Source: Rhodobiaceae bacterium (GTDB lineage: Bacteria; Pseudomonadota; Alphaproteobacteria; Rhizobiales; Tepidamorphaceae). Taken from it: a DNA stretch of 64,000 nt. The stretch lies in NCBI GenBank assembly GCA_020637985.1, contig JACKJK010000005.1:248001-312000 (forward strand). Reading direction: 5' to 3'. The notes under the pieces are model-generated. The model did no database searches. It was given only the letters and a program-made list of their open reading frames with translations, and was not told the DNA's origin. The translations under genes were made by a program, and so were the position numbers. Of the stretch, positions 28,083-35,939 are shown piece after piece. Numbering within the stretch: the first letter of the stretch is position 1; the number at the start of each line of letters is the position of its first letter.

Positions 28083-28595
28083 ATGACGCAGACCACCGCA
28101 CCGAAGGCCGCCAAGGCCGAGAAGACCGAGACCGCCGCTTTCGCGATGTTCGACATGCCGAAGTTCGACATGCCGAAGTTCGATTTCGACAGCATGGAAG
28201 TCCCCGCCGCCATCCGCGAGATCGCCGAGAAGACGATCTCCCGAGCCAAGACCGCCTATGACCGCGCGAAGGTTTCCGCCGAAGAGGCGACTGAAGTCCT
28301 CGAGGATACCTTCGCCGCCAGCTCCAAGCATGCCACCGATCTCAACAAGGTGCTGATCGCCAACACCAAGGCGAACGTCAACGCATCGTTCGACCTCGCC
28401 GAGAAGCTGTTCGGCGTGAAGACGGTTGCCGAGGCCGTGGAACTGCAGAGCGAGTTCGTCCGCAAGCAGTTCGATGCGCTTTCCGCCCAGGCGAAAGATC
28501 TGCAGGCGAAGGCCCAGAAGGCCGCCGAGGAATGCTGCAAGCCGGTCAAGGACAGCGTTGCCAAGACCGTCGAGACGTTCAAGGCGCACGCCTGA
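28083..28595 (+). CDS. Phasin family protein
   Basis: Polyhydroxyalkanoate granule-coating protein of 170 residues. The C-terminal two thirds are amphipathic helix rich in Ala, Lys and Glu (AKTAYDRAKVSAEEATEVLE, LFGVKTVAEAVELQSEF), matching the phasin_2 family. The ATG at 28083 follows AGGAG; the longer frame from 28002 begins in the leader. Near the N-terminus a 15-bp tandem duplication (28149-28178) gives DMPKFDMPKFDFD. Phasins cover the granule surface and control granule size. Control by PhaR through the upstream TGC-rich operator is likely. A strong hairpin at 28630 follows. Confidence 0.9.
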   Translation: MTQTTAPKAAKAEKTETAAFAMFDMPKFDMPKFDFDSMEVPAAIREIAEKTISRAKTAYDRAKVSAEEATEVLEDTFAASSKHATDLNKVLIANTKANVNASFDLAEKLFGVKTVAEAVELQSEFVRKQFDALSAQAKDLQAKAQKAAEECCKPVKDSVAKTVETFKAHA

Positions 28596-28629
28596 TCCTG
28601 TCGCCGCCACTCGGCGTCAACGCCATCAA

Positions 28630-28666
28630 CGAACGCCCGGGTGCAGACCTTGCATCCGGGCGTTCG
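28630..28666 (+). terminator. Hairpin terminator after the phasin gene
   Basis: CGAACGCCCGGGTGCA pairs with TGCATCCGGGCGTTCG over 16 bp with one G-U pair and a 5-base loop. It lies 34 nt after the stop. No T-run follows, so efficiency is uncertain. Confidence 0.65.
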
Positions 28667-28695
28667 CGCATGCCTCGGCGTTCTTCCACGCCGCG

Positions 28696-28724
28696 CTTGA
28701 TTTGCGCCCCGGAACGATTGTAAA
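28696..28724 (+). promoter_or_regulatory. Putative tRNA-His promoter
   Basis: CTTGAT (28696-28701) is followed after 17 bp by TGTAAA (28719-28724), about 45 nt before the mature tRNA 5' end. CTTGA is the favoured -35 core in alphaproteobacteria; the -10 match is only moderate. Confidence 0.35.
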
Positions 28725-28768
28725 CGGTAGCCCCTCAAGCCGGGCGATGAACTTCGCCAGCTGCCCGT

Positions 28769-28845
28769 GCCGCCTTAGCTCAGTTGGTTAGAGCGCCAGA
28801 TTGTGGATCTGGAGGTCCCCCGTTCGAGCCGGGGAGGCGGTACCA
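28769..28845 (+). tRNA. tRNA-His (anticodon GTG), without encoded G-1
   Basis: A full cloverleaf can be drawn. The acceptor GCCGCCT pairs with AGGCGGT (G1-U72 wobble), the D arm contains GCTCAGTTGGTTAGAGC, the anticodon stem CCAGA/TCTGG encloses TTGTGGA with anticodon GTG, and the T arm CCCCG/CGGGG encloses TTCGAGC. A73 and an encoded CCA end follow. The base before position 1 is T, so the G-1 normally required for histidine identity is not in the gene. This form is known from a clade of Alphaproteobacteria that have an adapted histidyl-tRNA synthetase; that synthetase is encoded at 57299. Confidence 0.97.
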
Positions 28846-29003
28846 CTCCCAGCGACGCGCCTGATTGCACGCACACCCGCCGATCTGCCAGCGGTCCTGT
28901 CCACGGCCGTTGGTGGGTCGGGGCCGGATCGCAAATCCGGTCGTCCACGCAGCGCGAATGTGTCATATCGTTTGCCCAGGCCCACCAAGCCAGAGGACCG
29001 TTC

Positions 29004-29804
29004 ATGACACAGCCAGCGCAGATGCCCCTGAAGCCGGAAGACCTCGCCGCGTTCTACTGGCACCACTCCATCGATCTGGGCAACGGCGTCGTCACGCCCG
29101 GATCCAAGTCGCTCGACACCATCGCGAGGGAGGCGGACTGCTTTTTCGCCCACGGGGTGAAAGGCATGAGCGTTCTCGACATCGGCGCGTGGGATGGTGC
29201 CTTCAGCTTCGAGGCGGAGCGCCGCGGCGCGTCCCGCGTGCTGGCCACCGACCATTTCTGCTGGGTAGGCGATGGTCCGGGCAAGAAGGCTGCCTTCGAT
29301 ATCGCCAGGCACGCGCTCAATTCGAAGGTGGAGGAAGCCGTCGTCACCGTCGAGGACCTCGACCCGGCAAGGCACGGCACATTCGACGTCGTGCTGTTCC
29401 TTGGCGTCCTCTATCACCTGAAGAACCCGATGTATGGCCTGGAATGCGCCGCGGCGATGAGCCACGACCAGATCGTCGTCGAAACCGTGATTGCCCGCGG
29501 CCTGCCCGACCACCCGCCGATGGCGGTGTTCTTTCCCAACTCGGAACTCAACGACGATGATACCAACTGGTGGGCTCCGACGCCTGCCTGCGTCGAGGCC
29601 ATGTTGCGGCGTGTCGGCTTCCCGACCGTCGAGATGCGCGAGTATCCGACCCCTGACACAGGTGCAAATTCGCAGCCGGCCCCGGCCGTTTCGGCTTTTC
29701 GCCGCACCAGGAAGCGCATCAAGCAGCAGCTGCGCGGCATTTTTCAGCCACAGCGGCAGCGTGAGGTGAGCTACGGTCGCGCCATCTTTCACGCCTGGCG
29801 CTGA
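29004..29804 (+). CDS. Class I SAM-dependent methyltransferase, CmoB/DUF1698-like
   Basis: A 266-residue methyltransferase. The SAM-binding motif I is VLDIGAWDGAFSFEAERRGA, followed by an acidic VLATDHF strand and the FLGVLYHLKNP motif. NWWAPTPACVEAMLRRVGF near the C-terminus is the pattern seen in CmoB-type enzymes, which modify tRNA wobble uridines, but the N-terminal CmoB domain is missing here. It could therefore act on another small substrate or a sugar. The start is the ATG at 29004 (MTQPAQMPLKPED); the frame is open upstream through the tRNA and cannot be coding there. Confidence 0.82.
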   Translation: MTQPAQMPLKPEDLAAFYWHHSIDLGNGVVTPGSKSLDTIAREADCFFAHGVKGMSVLDIGAWDGAFSFEAERRGASRVLATDHFCWVGDGPGKKAAFDIARHALNSKVEEAVVTVEDLDPARHGTFDVVLFLGVLYHLKNPMYGLECAAAMSHDQIVVETVIARGLPDHPPMAVFFPNSELNDDDTNWWAPTPACVEAMLRRVGFPTVEMREYPTPDTGANSQPAPAVSAFRRTRKRIKQQLRGIFQPQRQREVSYGRAIFHAWR

Positions 29805-29872
29805 AACGACTGGCGGCAATCCGCGACGGCGGACAGCGATGGATGGACGGGCGCGCCGTTGAGCTTGCGGTG

Positions 29873-30652
29873 CTACCGCTTGTACGGCTCGAACCAGGCG
29901 AGACTTTCCTTGGTGGTCGTCAGCGGCTTGTACTCGCAGCCGATCCAGCCTTCGTAGCCCATCCCGTCGATCATCTGGAAGACGTAAGGGTAGTTGATCT
30001 CGCCCGCGCTGGGATCGAGCCGCTGCGGCGGATTGGCGATCTGCATGTGCGCGATGATGTCGAGGTTGTTGTTGATGCCGTGGATGAGGTTCCCCTCGCT
30101 CATCTGCCGGTGGTAGATGTCGAACTGCAGTTTCAGGTTGTCGGCAGCGACCGACTCGATGACGCGCCGGGCGTCTTTCGTGCGCGACAGGAAATATCCG
30201 GGCATGTCGCGCGTGTTGATCGGCTCGATCAGCAGCGTGATCCCGTGCGGCGCCAGTTCCGCGGCTGCCTGCGCCAGGTTGCGCATGTAAGTCGCCATGG
30301 CACGGTCCGGATCGACCGTCGGCGACATGATGCCCGCCATGGCGTGCAGATTCTTGCAGCCCAGCGTATTGGCGTATTCGATTGCGGCGCTGACCGAACG
30401 CTCGAAATCGGCCTCCCGCCCTGGCAGGGCCGCCATCCCGCGTTCGCCGGCATCCCAGTCACCCGGAGGCAGGTTGAACAGCACGACCCTGATGTTGTTC
30501 GTTTCGATATCGGTCTGCAGCAGGCCCGCGTCGTGACCGTAGGGAAACAGGAATTCGACAGCCCGGAATCCGGCCATGCGCGCCGCCGCGAAACGTGCCC
30601 GGAACGGCAGTTCGTTGAACATCATCGTTAGATTCGCTGCAAATCTTGGCAT
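29873..30652 (-). CDS. hyi: Hydroxypyruvate isomerase
   Basis: A 259-residue TIM-barrel enzyme of the xylose-isomerase-like (AP endonuclease 2) fold, the usual Hyi length. The opening PRFAANLTMMFNELPFRARF and the metal-site segments LLIEPINTRDMPGYFL, QFDIYHRQMSEG and GYEGWIGCEYKP are characteristic. It interconverts hydroxypyruvate and tartronate semialdehyde in glyoxylate metabolism. The ATG at 30652 is chosen; 15 further upstream codons have no family counterpart. Glyoxylate carboligase and tartronate semialdehyde reductase genes, often nearby, are absent from the window. Glyoxylate could come from the GlcDEF system encoded at 47.6-51.6 kb. Confidence 0.9.
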   Translation of the reverse strand: MPRFAANLTMMFNELPFRARFAAARMAGFRAVEFLFPYGHDAGLLQTDIETNNIRVVLFNLPPGDWDAGERGMAALPGREADFERSVSAAIEYANTLGCKNLHAMAGIMSPTVDPDRAMATYMRNLAQAAAELAPHGITLLIEPINTRDMPGYFLSRTKDARRVIESVAADNLKLQFDIYHRQMSEGNLIHGINNNLDIIAHMQIANPPQRLDPSAGEINYPYVFQMIDGMGYEGWIGCEYKPLTTTKESLAWFEPYKR

Positions 30653-30956
30653 GCGCCGGCCCCTCAACGCACCGGTGCGCGCGCGCACCGTCTGCAATCA
30701 ATGGCGCGCAGGCGCGCCACGTGGAATCAATTCGTTAATATAGCACCTGCATTGACACCATGCCCTGCCTTGACGTCTCCATGCGTGTTGAGCCAAATCA
30801 AGGCACATCGCGCGGCAACCGCCAAAAGTTGCCGCCATGCTGTGTTGTGGTTGCGATCTGGCCCTGTCGTTGAGCGAACTGACCGCGTCGCGGTCGGTGC
30901 CGCGCTGGCTGTCGTTGCTTCCGCTGCGAGGAAAAGACAGGAACGAGGAAACCCTG
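30653..30956. other. Divergent intergenic region between hyi and a conserved small gene
   Basis: A 304-bp region without a supported gene. On the minus strand a CTATAT hexamer at 30738-30743 is a fair -10 box for hyi, but I find no matching -35. For the plus-strand gene only the ribosome binding site (GAGGAAA) stands out. Confidence 0.5.
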
Positions 30957-31334
30957 ATGACGGATTCGCGTTTGAGCCGTGTGCGCCTGAACCTTGCGCG
31001 CAGCCACGACCATCCCAACGGCAGCTCCCACCACGGTTATGAATTCGTGGCCCCGCTCGGCGACGACAAGCACATCGATGCCGATGCCTGGAAGAAGCAC
31101 CGCGACCAGTGCCGCGTGCGCCGTTTCTGGGAAGGCGAGCCCGACGACATCGGTCACCTGGTGCATCGCCCCGGCGGCAGTTGGGCCTTTCACTACGACA
31201 TCGACGGCGATGAAGACGACGAGGCGGGCTATCGCCTCGGCTCGCATGCCTTCGTTCCGGGTGAATACGTCTCGATCAAGGACGAGGATGGCGAACTGCA
31301 CACCTTCCAGGTCGTAACCGTCGAGCGCATCTGA
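30957..31334 (+). CDS. Conserved small protein of unknown function
   Basis: A 125-residue acidic, His-rich protein that I do not recognise as a named family. It begins MTDSRLSRVRLNLARSHDHP, has a Trp-rich centre (KKHRDQCRVRRFWEGEP), an acidic DIDGDEDDEAGY patch and a small beta-strand-rich C-terminus (GEYVSIKDEDGELHTFQVV). There is no signal peptide or membrane helix, so it is probably cytoplasmic. The ATG at 30957 has GAGG upstream. Codon use is like its neighbours, with strong G/C at third positions, which supports a real gene. It converges on the AEC transporter 14 nt away. Confidence 0.75.
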   Translation: MTDSRLSRVRLNLARSHDHPNGSSHHGYEFVAPLGDDKHIDADAWKKHRDQCRVRRFWEGEPDDIGHLVHRPGGSWAFHYDIDGDEDDEAGYRLGSHAFVPGEYVSIKDEDGELHTFQVVTVERI

Positions 31335-31348
31335 TCTGTACGCGGCGC

Positions 31349-32287
31349 TCAGCCCTGCTGCTGAAGCGCCCACGCCAGCACGAGTGAAACCGATGCCACG
31401 GCGATGACTGTCGAGACGAGCACAGCCGTCGAGACGGGGCGAACGAGCGCGCCATAGCGCTCGGCGATCACGAAGACATTGCCGGCGACCGGCATGGCCG
31501 CGATCAGCACGGCCATCGCCGCCGGCCCCGCCGGCGCCCCGGTCATCCACAACAGCCCCAACAGCAGCGCGGGATGCACCAGCAGCTTCAGCGTCGTCAG
31601 CAGGGCTGCCGGTGCGAATGTGCTTACCTCGGTCCTGCCCGCCAGCGATGCGCCGAGCGCGAACAGCGCCGCCGGGCTCGCGGCACTTCCCAGGAAGTCG
31701 GTGAAGCGCTCCAGCCATGCAGGCAACCCGATGCCGGTGAGCGACAGCGCCACGCCGGAGACAATCGCGACGATGAACGGGTTCATCACCACGCCGTGCA
31801 AGGCCCGCACCGCGCCGGCCGCGCCGCCGCCGCGCCGTGCTGATTCCAGCAGGCCGATCGACAGCGGGATCAGCACCACCAGGTCGACCAGCAGCGCCGC
31901 CACCATCGGACCCATCACGCCGTCGCCGAATGCGGCGATGCCGAGCGGCAGGCCGAGGAAGCCGATGTTGCCGACGGACGCTGCCTGGCCGGCGATCGCG
32001 CGTTCCGCCGGTGCCGCCTGCGGCCTGACGAGGCGAATGGCGAGATAGCCGATGGCGAAGACGCCAACACCGGCGATGAGCCACGAAACGAAGATCCGGG
32101 CGTCGAGGATGGAAGCGATGTCCTGGCGCGCCAGCGCCCCGATGACCAGCGCAGGCATGGCGAAATAGAAGGCGAAGATGTTGAGGTTGCCGACCGCCTC
32201 CGGCCCCAGCAGGCCTGAACGGATCGCCAGGAAGCCGAGGCCGCAGACCGCGAAGAACGGCAGCGTGATGAGAAGGACGTCGCCCAC
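31349..32287 (-). CDS. AEC-family auxin-efflux-type transporter
   Basis: A 312-residue membrane protein with about ten helices in two groups of five, the layout of the auxin efflux carrier (AEC) family. The N-terminal LLITLPFFAVCGLGFLAIRS, the GNIGFLGLPLG motif in helix 4 and ALFALGASLAGR in the second half are family features. Bacterial members export or exchange organic acids such as malate or malonate; the substrate here is unknown. The start lies 3 nt after the acyl-CoA dehydrogenase stop, so the two genes form an operon and the transported compound may be a related acid. Confidence 0.88.
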   Translation of the reverse strand: MGDVLLITLPFFAVCGLGFLAIRSGLLGPEAVGNLNIFAFYFAMPALVIGALARQDIASILDARIFVSWLIAGVGVFAIGYLAIRLVRPQAAPAERAIAGQAASVGNIGFLGLPLGIAAFGDGVMGPMVAALLVDLVVLIPLSIGLLESARRGGGAAGAVRALHGVVMNPFIVAIVSGVALSLTGIGLPAWLERFTDFLGSAASPAALFALGASLAGRTEVSTFAPAALLTTLKLLVHPALLLGLLWMTGAPAGPAAMAVLIAAMPVAGNVFVIAERYGALVRPVSTAVLVSTVIAVASVSLVLAWALQQQG

Positions 32288-32290
32288 GCG

Positions 32291-33442
32291 TCAGCTGGCC
32301 GCGAGAATGTTGCGGGCGATGATGAGGCGCTGGATCTCGGACGTACCCTCGTAGATCGTCGTGATGCGTGCATCGCGCGCGTGGCGCTCCAGCGGCAGGT
32401 CGGCGATGTAGCCGGCGCCGCCGTGCATCTGCAGCGCGCTGTAGGTCGCCCGCTGCGCGGCTTCGCTGGCGAACAGCTTGGCCATCGAGGCTGCCTGCGC
32501 GAACGGCTTGCCGTTGTCCTTCAGCCATGCCGCCTTCGCGATCAGCAGCCGCGCTGCTTCCAGCTCGGTTTCCCGGTCGGCGATCATCCACTGCAGGCCC
32601 TGCATGTCGGCAAGCTTGCGACCGAACTGCTCGCGCTCCTTCACGTAGGCGATCGCCTGGTCCATCGCCACGCGCGCGATCCCCAGCGCCAGCGAGGCGA
32701 TGCCGATGCGCCCGCCCGCGAGCTCGGCGACCGCGATGCGGAAGCCGTCGTTCTCGTTGCCCATCATGGCATCGGCGGGAATGAAGCAGTCCTCGAAGCG
32801 CACCTCGCAGGTCGACGAGCCGGTCTGGCCCATCTTCTTCTCCGGCCTGCCGATGCTCATGCCCGGTGTACCGGCCTCGACCAGGAAGCAGGAGATGCCC
32901 TTGCCCTTCGGCGCGTCCGGGGCCGTCACCGCCCACACCACAAAGATGCCGGCGAAATCGGCGCTGGTGATGTAGAGCTTGGCGCCGTTCAGCACCCATC
33001 CGTTGCCCGAGCGTTCGGCGCGCGTCTTCATCGACGAGGGATCGGAACCGGCGCCGGCCTCGGTGAGGCAGAAGCCGCCGGCAGGATAGGTGCCGTCGGC
33101 GAGCTTCGGCAGGTGGCGCGCCTTCTGCTCCTCGCTGCCGCAGGCCTGGATCACCTCTCCGACGAGGTTGGTGACGCTGGTGGTCACGCCGGTCGCCGCG
33201 CAGCCGCGCCCGACCTCCTCCACCGTCGCCGCGAAGGCCGCCGCGCCCGCTTCGGTGCCGCCGTACTCGGCGCCGACATTGAGTGCCATGAAGCCGTTTT
33301 CCGCGAGCAGCTTCAGGTTGCCGAGAAACGCCTCGCGGTCCTCGCCCCTGTCCAGCCTTGCCGCCAGCGGCTCCAGCCGCTCGGTTGCGATCCGCCTTGC
33401 GGTCTCGCGGATCATGGCGACGTCTTCGGATTCGATCAGCAT
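32291..33442 (-). CDS. Acyl-CoA dehydrogenase
   Basis: A 383-residue flavoenzyme, the standard length for this family. The signature FCLTEAGAGSDPSSMKT lies in the flavin-binding middle domain, and IYEGTSEIQRLIIARNIL at the C-terminus carries the catalytic Glu. It catalyses FAD-dependent alpha-beta dehydrogenation of an acyl-CoA and passes electrons to ETF. The ATG at 33442 (MLIESEDVAMIRETAR) begins where the family does. It is co-transcribed with the AEC transporter. Chain length cannot be deduced; short-branched or medium-chain acyl-CoA are both possible. Confidence 0.92.
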   Translation of the reverse strand: MLIESEDVAMIRETARRIATERLEPLAARLDRGEDREAFLGNLKLLAENGFMALNVGAEYGGTEAGAAAFAATVEEVGRGCAATGVTTSVTNLVGEVIQACGSEEQKARHLPKLADGTYPAGGFCLTEAGAGSDPSSMKTRAERSGNGWVLNGAKLYITSADFAGIFVVWAVTAPDAPKGKGISCFLVEAGTPGMSIGRPEKKMGQTGSSTCEVRFEDCFIPADAMMGNENDGFRIAVAELAGGRIGIASLALGIARVAMDQAIAYVKEREQFGRKLADMQGLQWMIADRETELEAARLLIAKAAWLKDNGKPFAQAASMAKLFASEAAQRATYSALQMHGGAGYIADLPLERHARDARITTIYEGTSEIQRLIIARNILAAS

Positions 33443-33634
33443 GCGGCCCATCCGTCGGATTGCCGACGCTCCATTGCCGGCTTGCAGACTTGGTTGCATG
33501 GCCCCGGCGCGCGCGCAAGTCCGTCCGCCTGTGCCTCCGTCATGGCCGCGTTGCGCAAGAAGCGGGTGGTGCGGTCACCGCGCCGGTTCTATGGCTTGTG
33601 CAACGCTCGAACGCCTCTTCCGGATCGGTCCCGC

Positions 33635-34594
33635 ATGAAAAGCGATAACACGCAAGGTCTGTCTGCCGGCCGGACTTTTTCGCCCGCCATGTCCGCCCGC
33701 GACTGGACGATGCTGCTGACGCTCGCCGTGCTGTGGGGCGGCTCGTTCTTCTTCGCAAAGGTGGCGGTGGCCGAGATCCCGCCGCTGACCGTGGTGCTGT
33801 GCCGCGTCGTGCTTGCGGCGGCCACCCTGCACGCCATCCTGCGCCTGCGCGCCATTGCCTTCCCGCCGCCGGCACGCTGGCCGGCCTACTTGGGCATGGC
33901 CATCATCAATAACGTCATCCCCTTCAGCCTGCTGTTCTACGGCCAGACCCGCATCGGCGCCGGCCTCGCTTCGATCCTCAACGCCACGACCCCGATCTTC
34001 GCCGTGATCATCGCCCACCTGTTCACCGCCGACGAGCGCATCAGTAGCAACAAGGCAGCCGGCATCGTGCTCGGCGTCGCCGGCATCGCGGTGCTGGTCG
34101 GTATCGACGCCCTGCACGACATCGGCGCCGACGTGGTGGCGCAGCTCGCCTGCCTCGGCGCGGCGCTCAGCTATGGCTTCTCGGCGGTATTCGGCCGCCG
34201 CTTCCGTACCGATCCGCCGGTTGCCAGCGCGGCGGCGCAGGTGAGCGCGTCAAGCCTCGTCATGCTGCCCATCGTGGCTTTCGTCGACGCGCCGTGGACC
34301 TTGCCGGTTCCCAGCCAGGCCGCCATCTGGTCCGTGCTGATGCTCGGCGTCGTGTCGACGGCCTTCGCCTACATCCTGTTCTTTGCCATCCTGCAATCGG
34401 CGGGCGCGACCAACATCTCGCTCGTGACGCTGCTCGTGCCCGTCACCGCGATCCTGCTCGGCGCACTGGTACTCGGCGAACGGCTCGGCGCCAGCGACCT
34501 TGTCGGAATGGGCCTGATCGCGCTCGGTCTCTCCGCGATCGACGGCCGCCTGTGGCGCGGCCTTGGCCTCCGTTTCAGGCAATCGGCAGGATGA
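33635..34594 (+). CDS. EamA/DMT-family transporter
   Basis: A 319-residue membrane protein with ten predicted helices formed by two EamA repeats. LWGGSFFFAKVAVAEIPPLTV starts the first repeat, and ALSYGFSAVFGRRF starts the second. The helix-4 Pro/Asn motif ASILNATTPIFAVIIA and the equivalent in repeat two (VPVTAILLGALVLGERL) are typical drug/metabolite exporters. The substrate is unknown. The ATG at 33635 is chosen; the Met at residue 19 (MSARDWTML) is an alternative. Its last 20 bases overlap the convergent gene at 34575. Confidence 0.9.
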   Translation: MKSDNTQGLSAGRTFSPAMSARDWTMLLTLAVLWGGSFFFAKVAVAEIPPLTVVLCRVVLAAATLHAILRLRAIAFPPPARWPAYLGMAIINNVIPFSLLFYGQTRIGAGLASILNATTPIFAVIIAHLFTADERISSNKAAGIVLGVAGIAVLVGIDALHDIGADVVAQLACLGAALSYGFSAVFGRRFRTDPPVASAAAQVSASSLVMLPIVAFVDAPWTLPVPSQAAIWSVLMLGVVSTAFAYILFFAILQSAGATNISLVTLLVPVTAILLGALVLGERLGASDLVGMGLIALGLSAIDGRLWRGLGLRFRQSAG

Positions 34595-35198
34595 CGATAT
34601 CCGGCCGGTAGCCGGCGTCGAGCGCACCGACGATGGTCGGCGACGTCACCAGCCGGCAGTCGGCAAGCAAGGTACGCTCGATTCGCCGGTCGACCCAGCC
34701 GAAGCCCTCCCAAGGGTAGGCCAGCCCGCCGTGCAGCACGAAGGCCTGGCTTGCTTGCGCGATGACGCAGCCATCGGGGAGTCGCTGGTCGCGGTGCACG
34801 CGGAGACGTTGCTCGACCGCGGCCAATCGCTCCGCGTGCAGCCGCGCGTCGAGCCAGTCGGCCCTCGGCGCGCCGTCGAGCCCGAAGGCGCGCTGGACGG
34901 CGGCGGCAAAGGCAATCGCATTGCCGCGGCGGCACTCGTGGCACGGCCGATGCCCCGCCGCCAGCGCGCTCGCCTCGTCGTGGAAGAACAGCTCCGTGTA
35001 GCCTTCGCCCCACACGCTGCGCCGGCGGCCCTTGAAGTCGAGGCGGCAGCAGATCCAGCGCCGGCTCGCCCAGCGCCGCGCGCTCAGCGTTTGCGCCTGC
35101 GAATCGTGGAAACGCCCGCCGCGGTTGCCCGTCCACCGGCCACGCGCCGGCGTCGCGACAAGCTCGCCCAGCGGCGTGACGCGGTTTTGCAGCGTCAC
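34575..35198 (-). CDS. Conserved protein of unknown function with a CxxC site
   Basis: A 207-residue soluble protein that I cannot assign to a named family. Residues 83-91 read HRPCHECRR (Cys86, Cys89) and residues 50-51 are a Cys pair, so a zinc site like those in Ada-type or ribbon domains is possible. Arg and Trp are frequent in the first half (RRWASRRWICCRLDFKGRR), which could suit nucleic-acid contact. The C-terminus (IVGALDAGYRPDIVILPIA) is hydrophobic. Its 3' end overlaps the EamA gene by 20 bp and the SoxW-like gene follows 16 nt downstream, so those two minus-strand genes may share a transcript. Confidence 0.72.
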   Translation of the reverse strand: MTLQNRVTPLGELVATPARGRWTGNRGGRFHDSQAQTLSARRWASRRWICCRLDFKGRRRSVWGEGYTELFFHDEASALAAGHRPCHECRRGNAIAFAAAVQRAFGLDGAPRADWLDARLHAERLAAVEQRLRVHRDQRLPDGCVIAQASQAFVLHGGLAYPWEGFGWVDRRIERTLLADCRLVTSPTIVGALDAGYRPDIVILPIA

Positions 35199-35214
35199 GC
35201 GCGCGGCCTCCCGC

Positions 35215-35832
35215 CTACCAGCTCTTGGTGCTCTGGCCGGCCGCCTTCAGCTCGTCCGACTTGTCCTGCAGGAAGCGCTGGAAGTTCTCGTCCTTGTGGT
35301 GGCCCTCGGCGACGAACTGGAACATCGTCATGAAGGAGAACGGCCTCAGGTAGCCCATGATGCGCGCCGATTCGATCATCCTGCCGCTTTCGCCGCCACT
35401 GGCATCGGTGTCCTTTGCGAACAGCACCACCGTGGGGGTGAAGTTCGCCCCCCAGCGCCGCGCCAGCGCCTTTTCCTCCATCGCCTTGCCGTCGAAGTCC
35501 GTCACCTCGCGCGATCCCCACAGGTCGAGCTGGATGAAGTTGAACCGCGGCAGCACATAGTCGAGCACCTTCTTGTGCTGGAAGTTGATCTCGTGCATGT
35601 CGCGGCAGTAGTTGCAGCCGCGCTGCTCGAACATCACGGCCAGCCCCTTGTCGTGCGCCGCCGCGTCGGCGAGGTCTTCCTTGAGGTCGAGGAAGGTGTC
35701 GAGCAGGAATGGCTCGGTATGCAGCCCGCTCTCGTTGAGCGCTGCATGCGCGGGACCATTGGCTCCCGGCAACAGGGTGCTCGCCGCCAGCGCGGCGCCG
35801 GACAGGACGAGTTCACGACGGCTCAGGCGCAT
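35215..35832 (-). CDS. SoxW-like periplasmic thioredoxin-fold protein
   Basis: A 205-residue exported thioredoxin-like protein. The N-terminus SRRELVLSGAALAAS is a twin-arginine (Tat) signal ending near GPAHA. The redox site is RGCNYCRDMH with Cys73 and Cys76, and the cis-Pro loop is seen in FTPTVVLF. The opening ALNESGLHTEPFLLDTFLDL and the spacing of the site match SoxW-type proteins, which keep periplasmic thiol partners reduced. No sox genes are in the window, so a general role in envelope redox or cytochrome assembly is equally likely. Confidence 0.8.
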   Translation of the reverse strand: MRLSRRELVLSGAALAASTLLPGANGPAHAALNESGLHTEPFLLDTFLDLKEDLADAAAHDKGLAVMFEQRGCNYCRDMHEINFQHKKVLDYVLPRFNFIQLDLWGSREVTDFDGKAMEEKALARRWGANFTPTVVLFAKDTDASGGESGRMIESARIMGYLRPFSFMTMFQFVAEGHHKDENFQRFLQDKSDELKAAGQSTKSW

Positions 35833-35879
35833 GCGATCCTCCCTTAGGACACGTTCGTTGCGGCGAATATAATCGCAAA

Positions 35880-35912
35880 GCCGGGCGCGTTCCAGAAGGC
35901 TTGCCGCCCGGC
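35880..35912 (-). terminator. Possible terminator after lutC
   Basis: GCCGGGCG and CGCCCGGC pair over 8 bp around a 17-base loop, 27 nt after the lutC stop. On the minus strand it is followed by TTTGCGATTATATT, only partly T-rich. Confidence 0.4.
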
Positions 35913-35939
35913 AGCGCGCGAGGTCTCAGGTGCCGCGAA

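Noticed and set aside
28767..28843. Reading the tRNA-His two bases earlier so that it has G-1 paired to C73
   Set aside because: That alignment shifts the T arm and D arm out of register. With the standard cloverleaf, position 1 is 28769, A73 and CCA follow, and the base at -1 is T.
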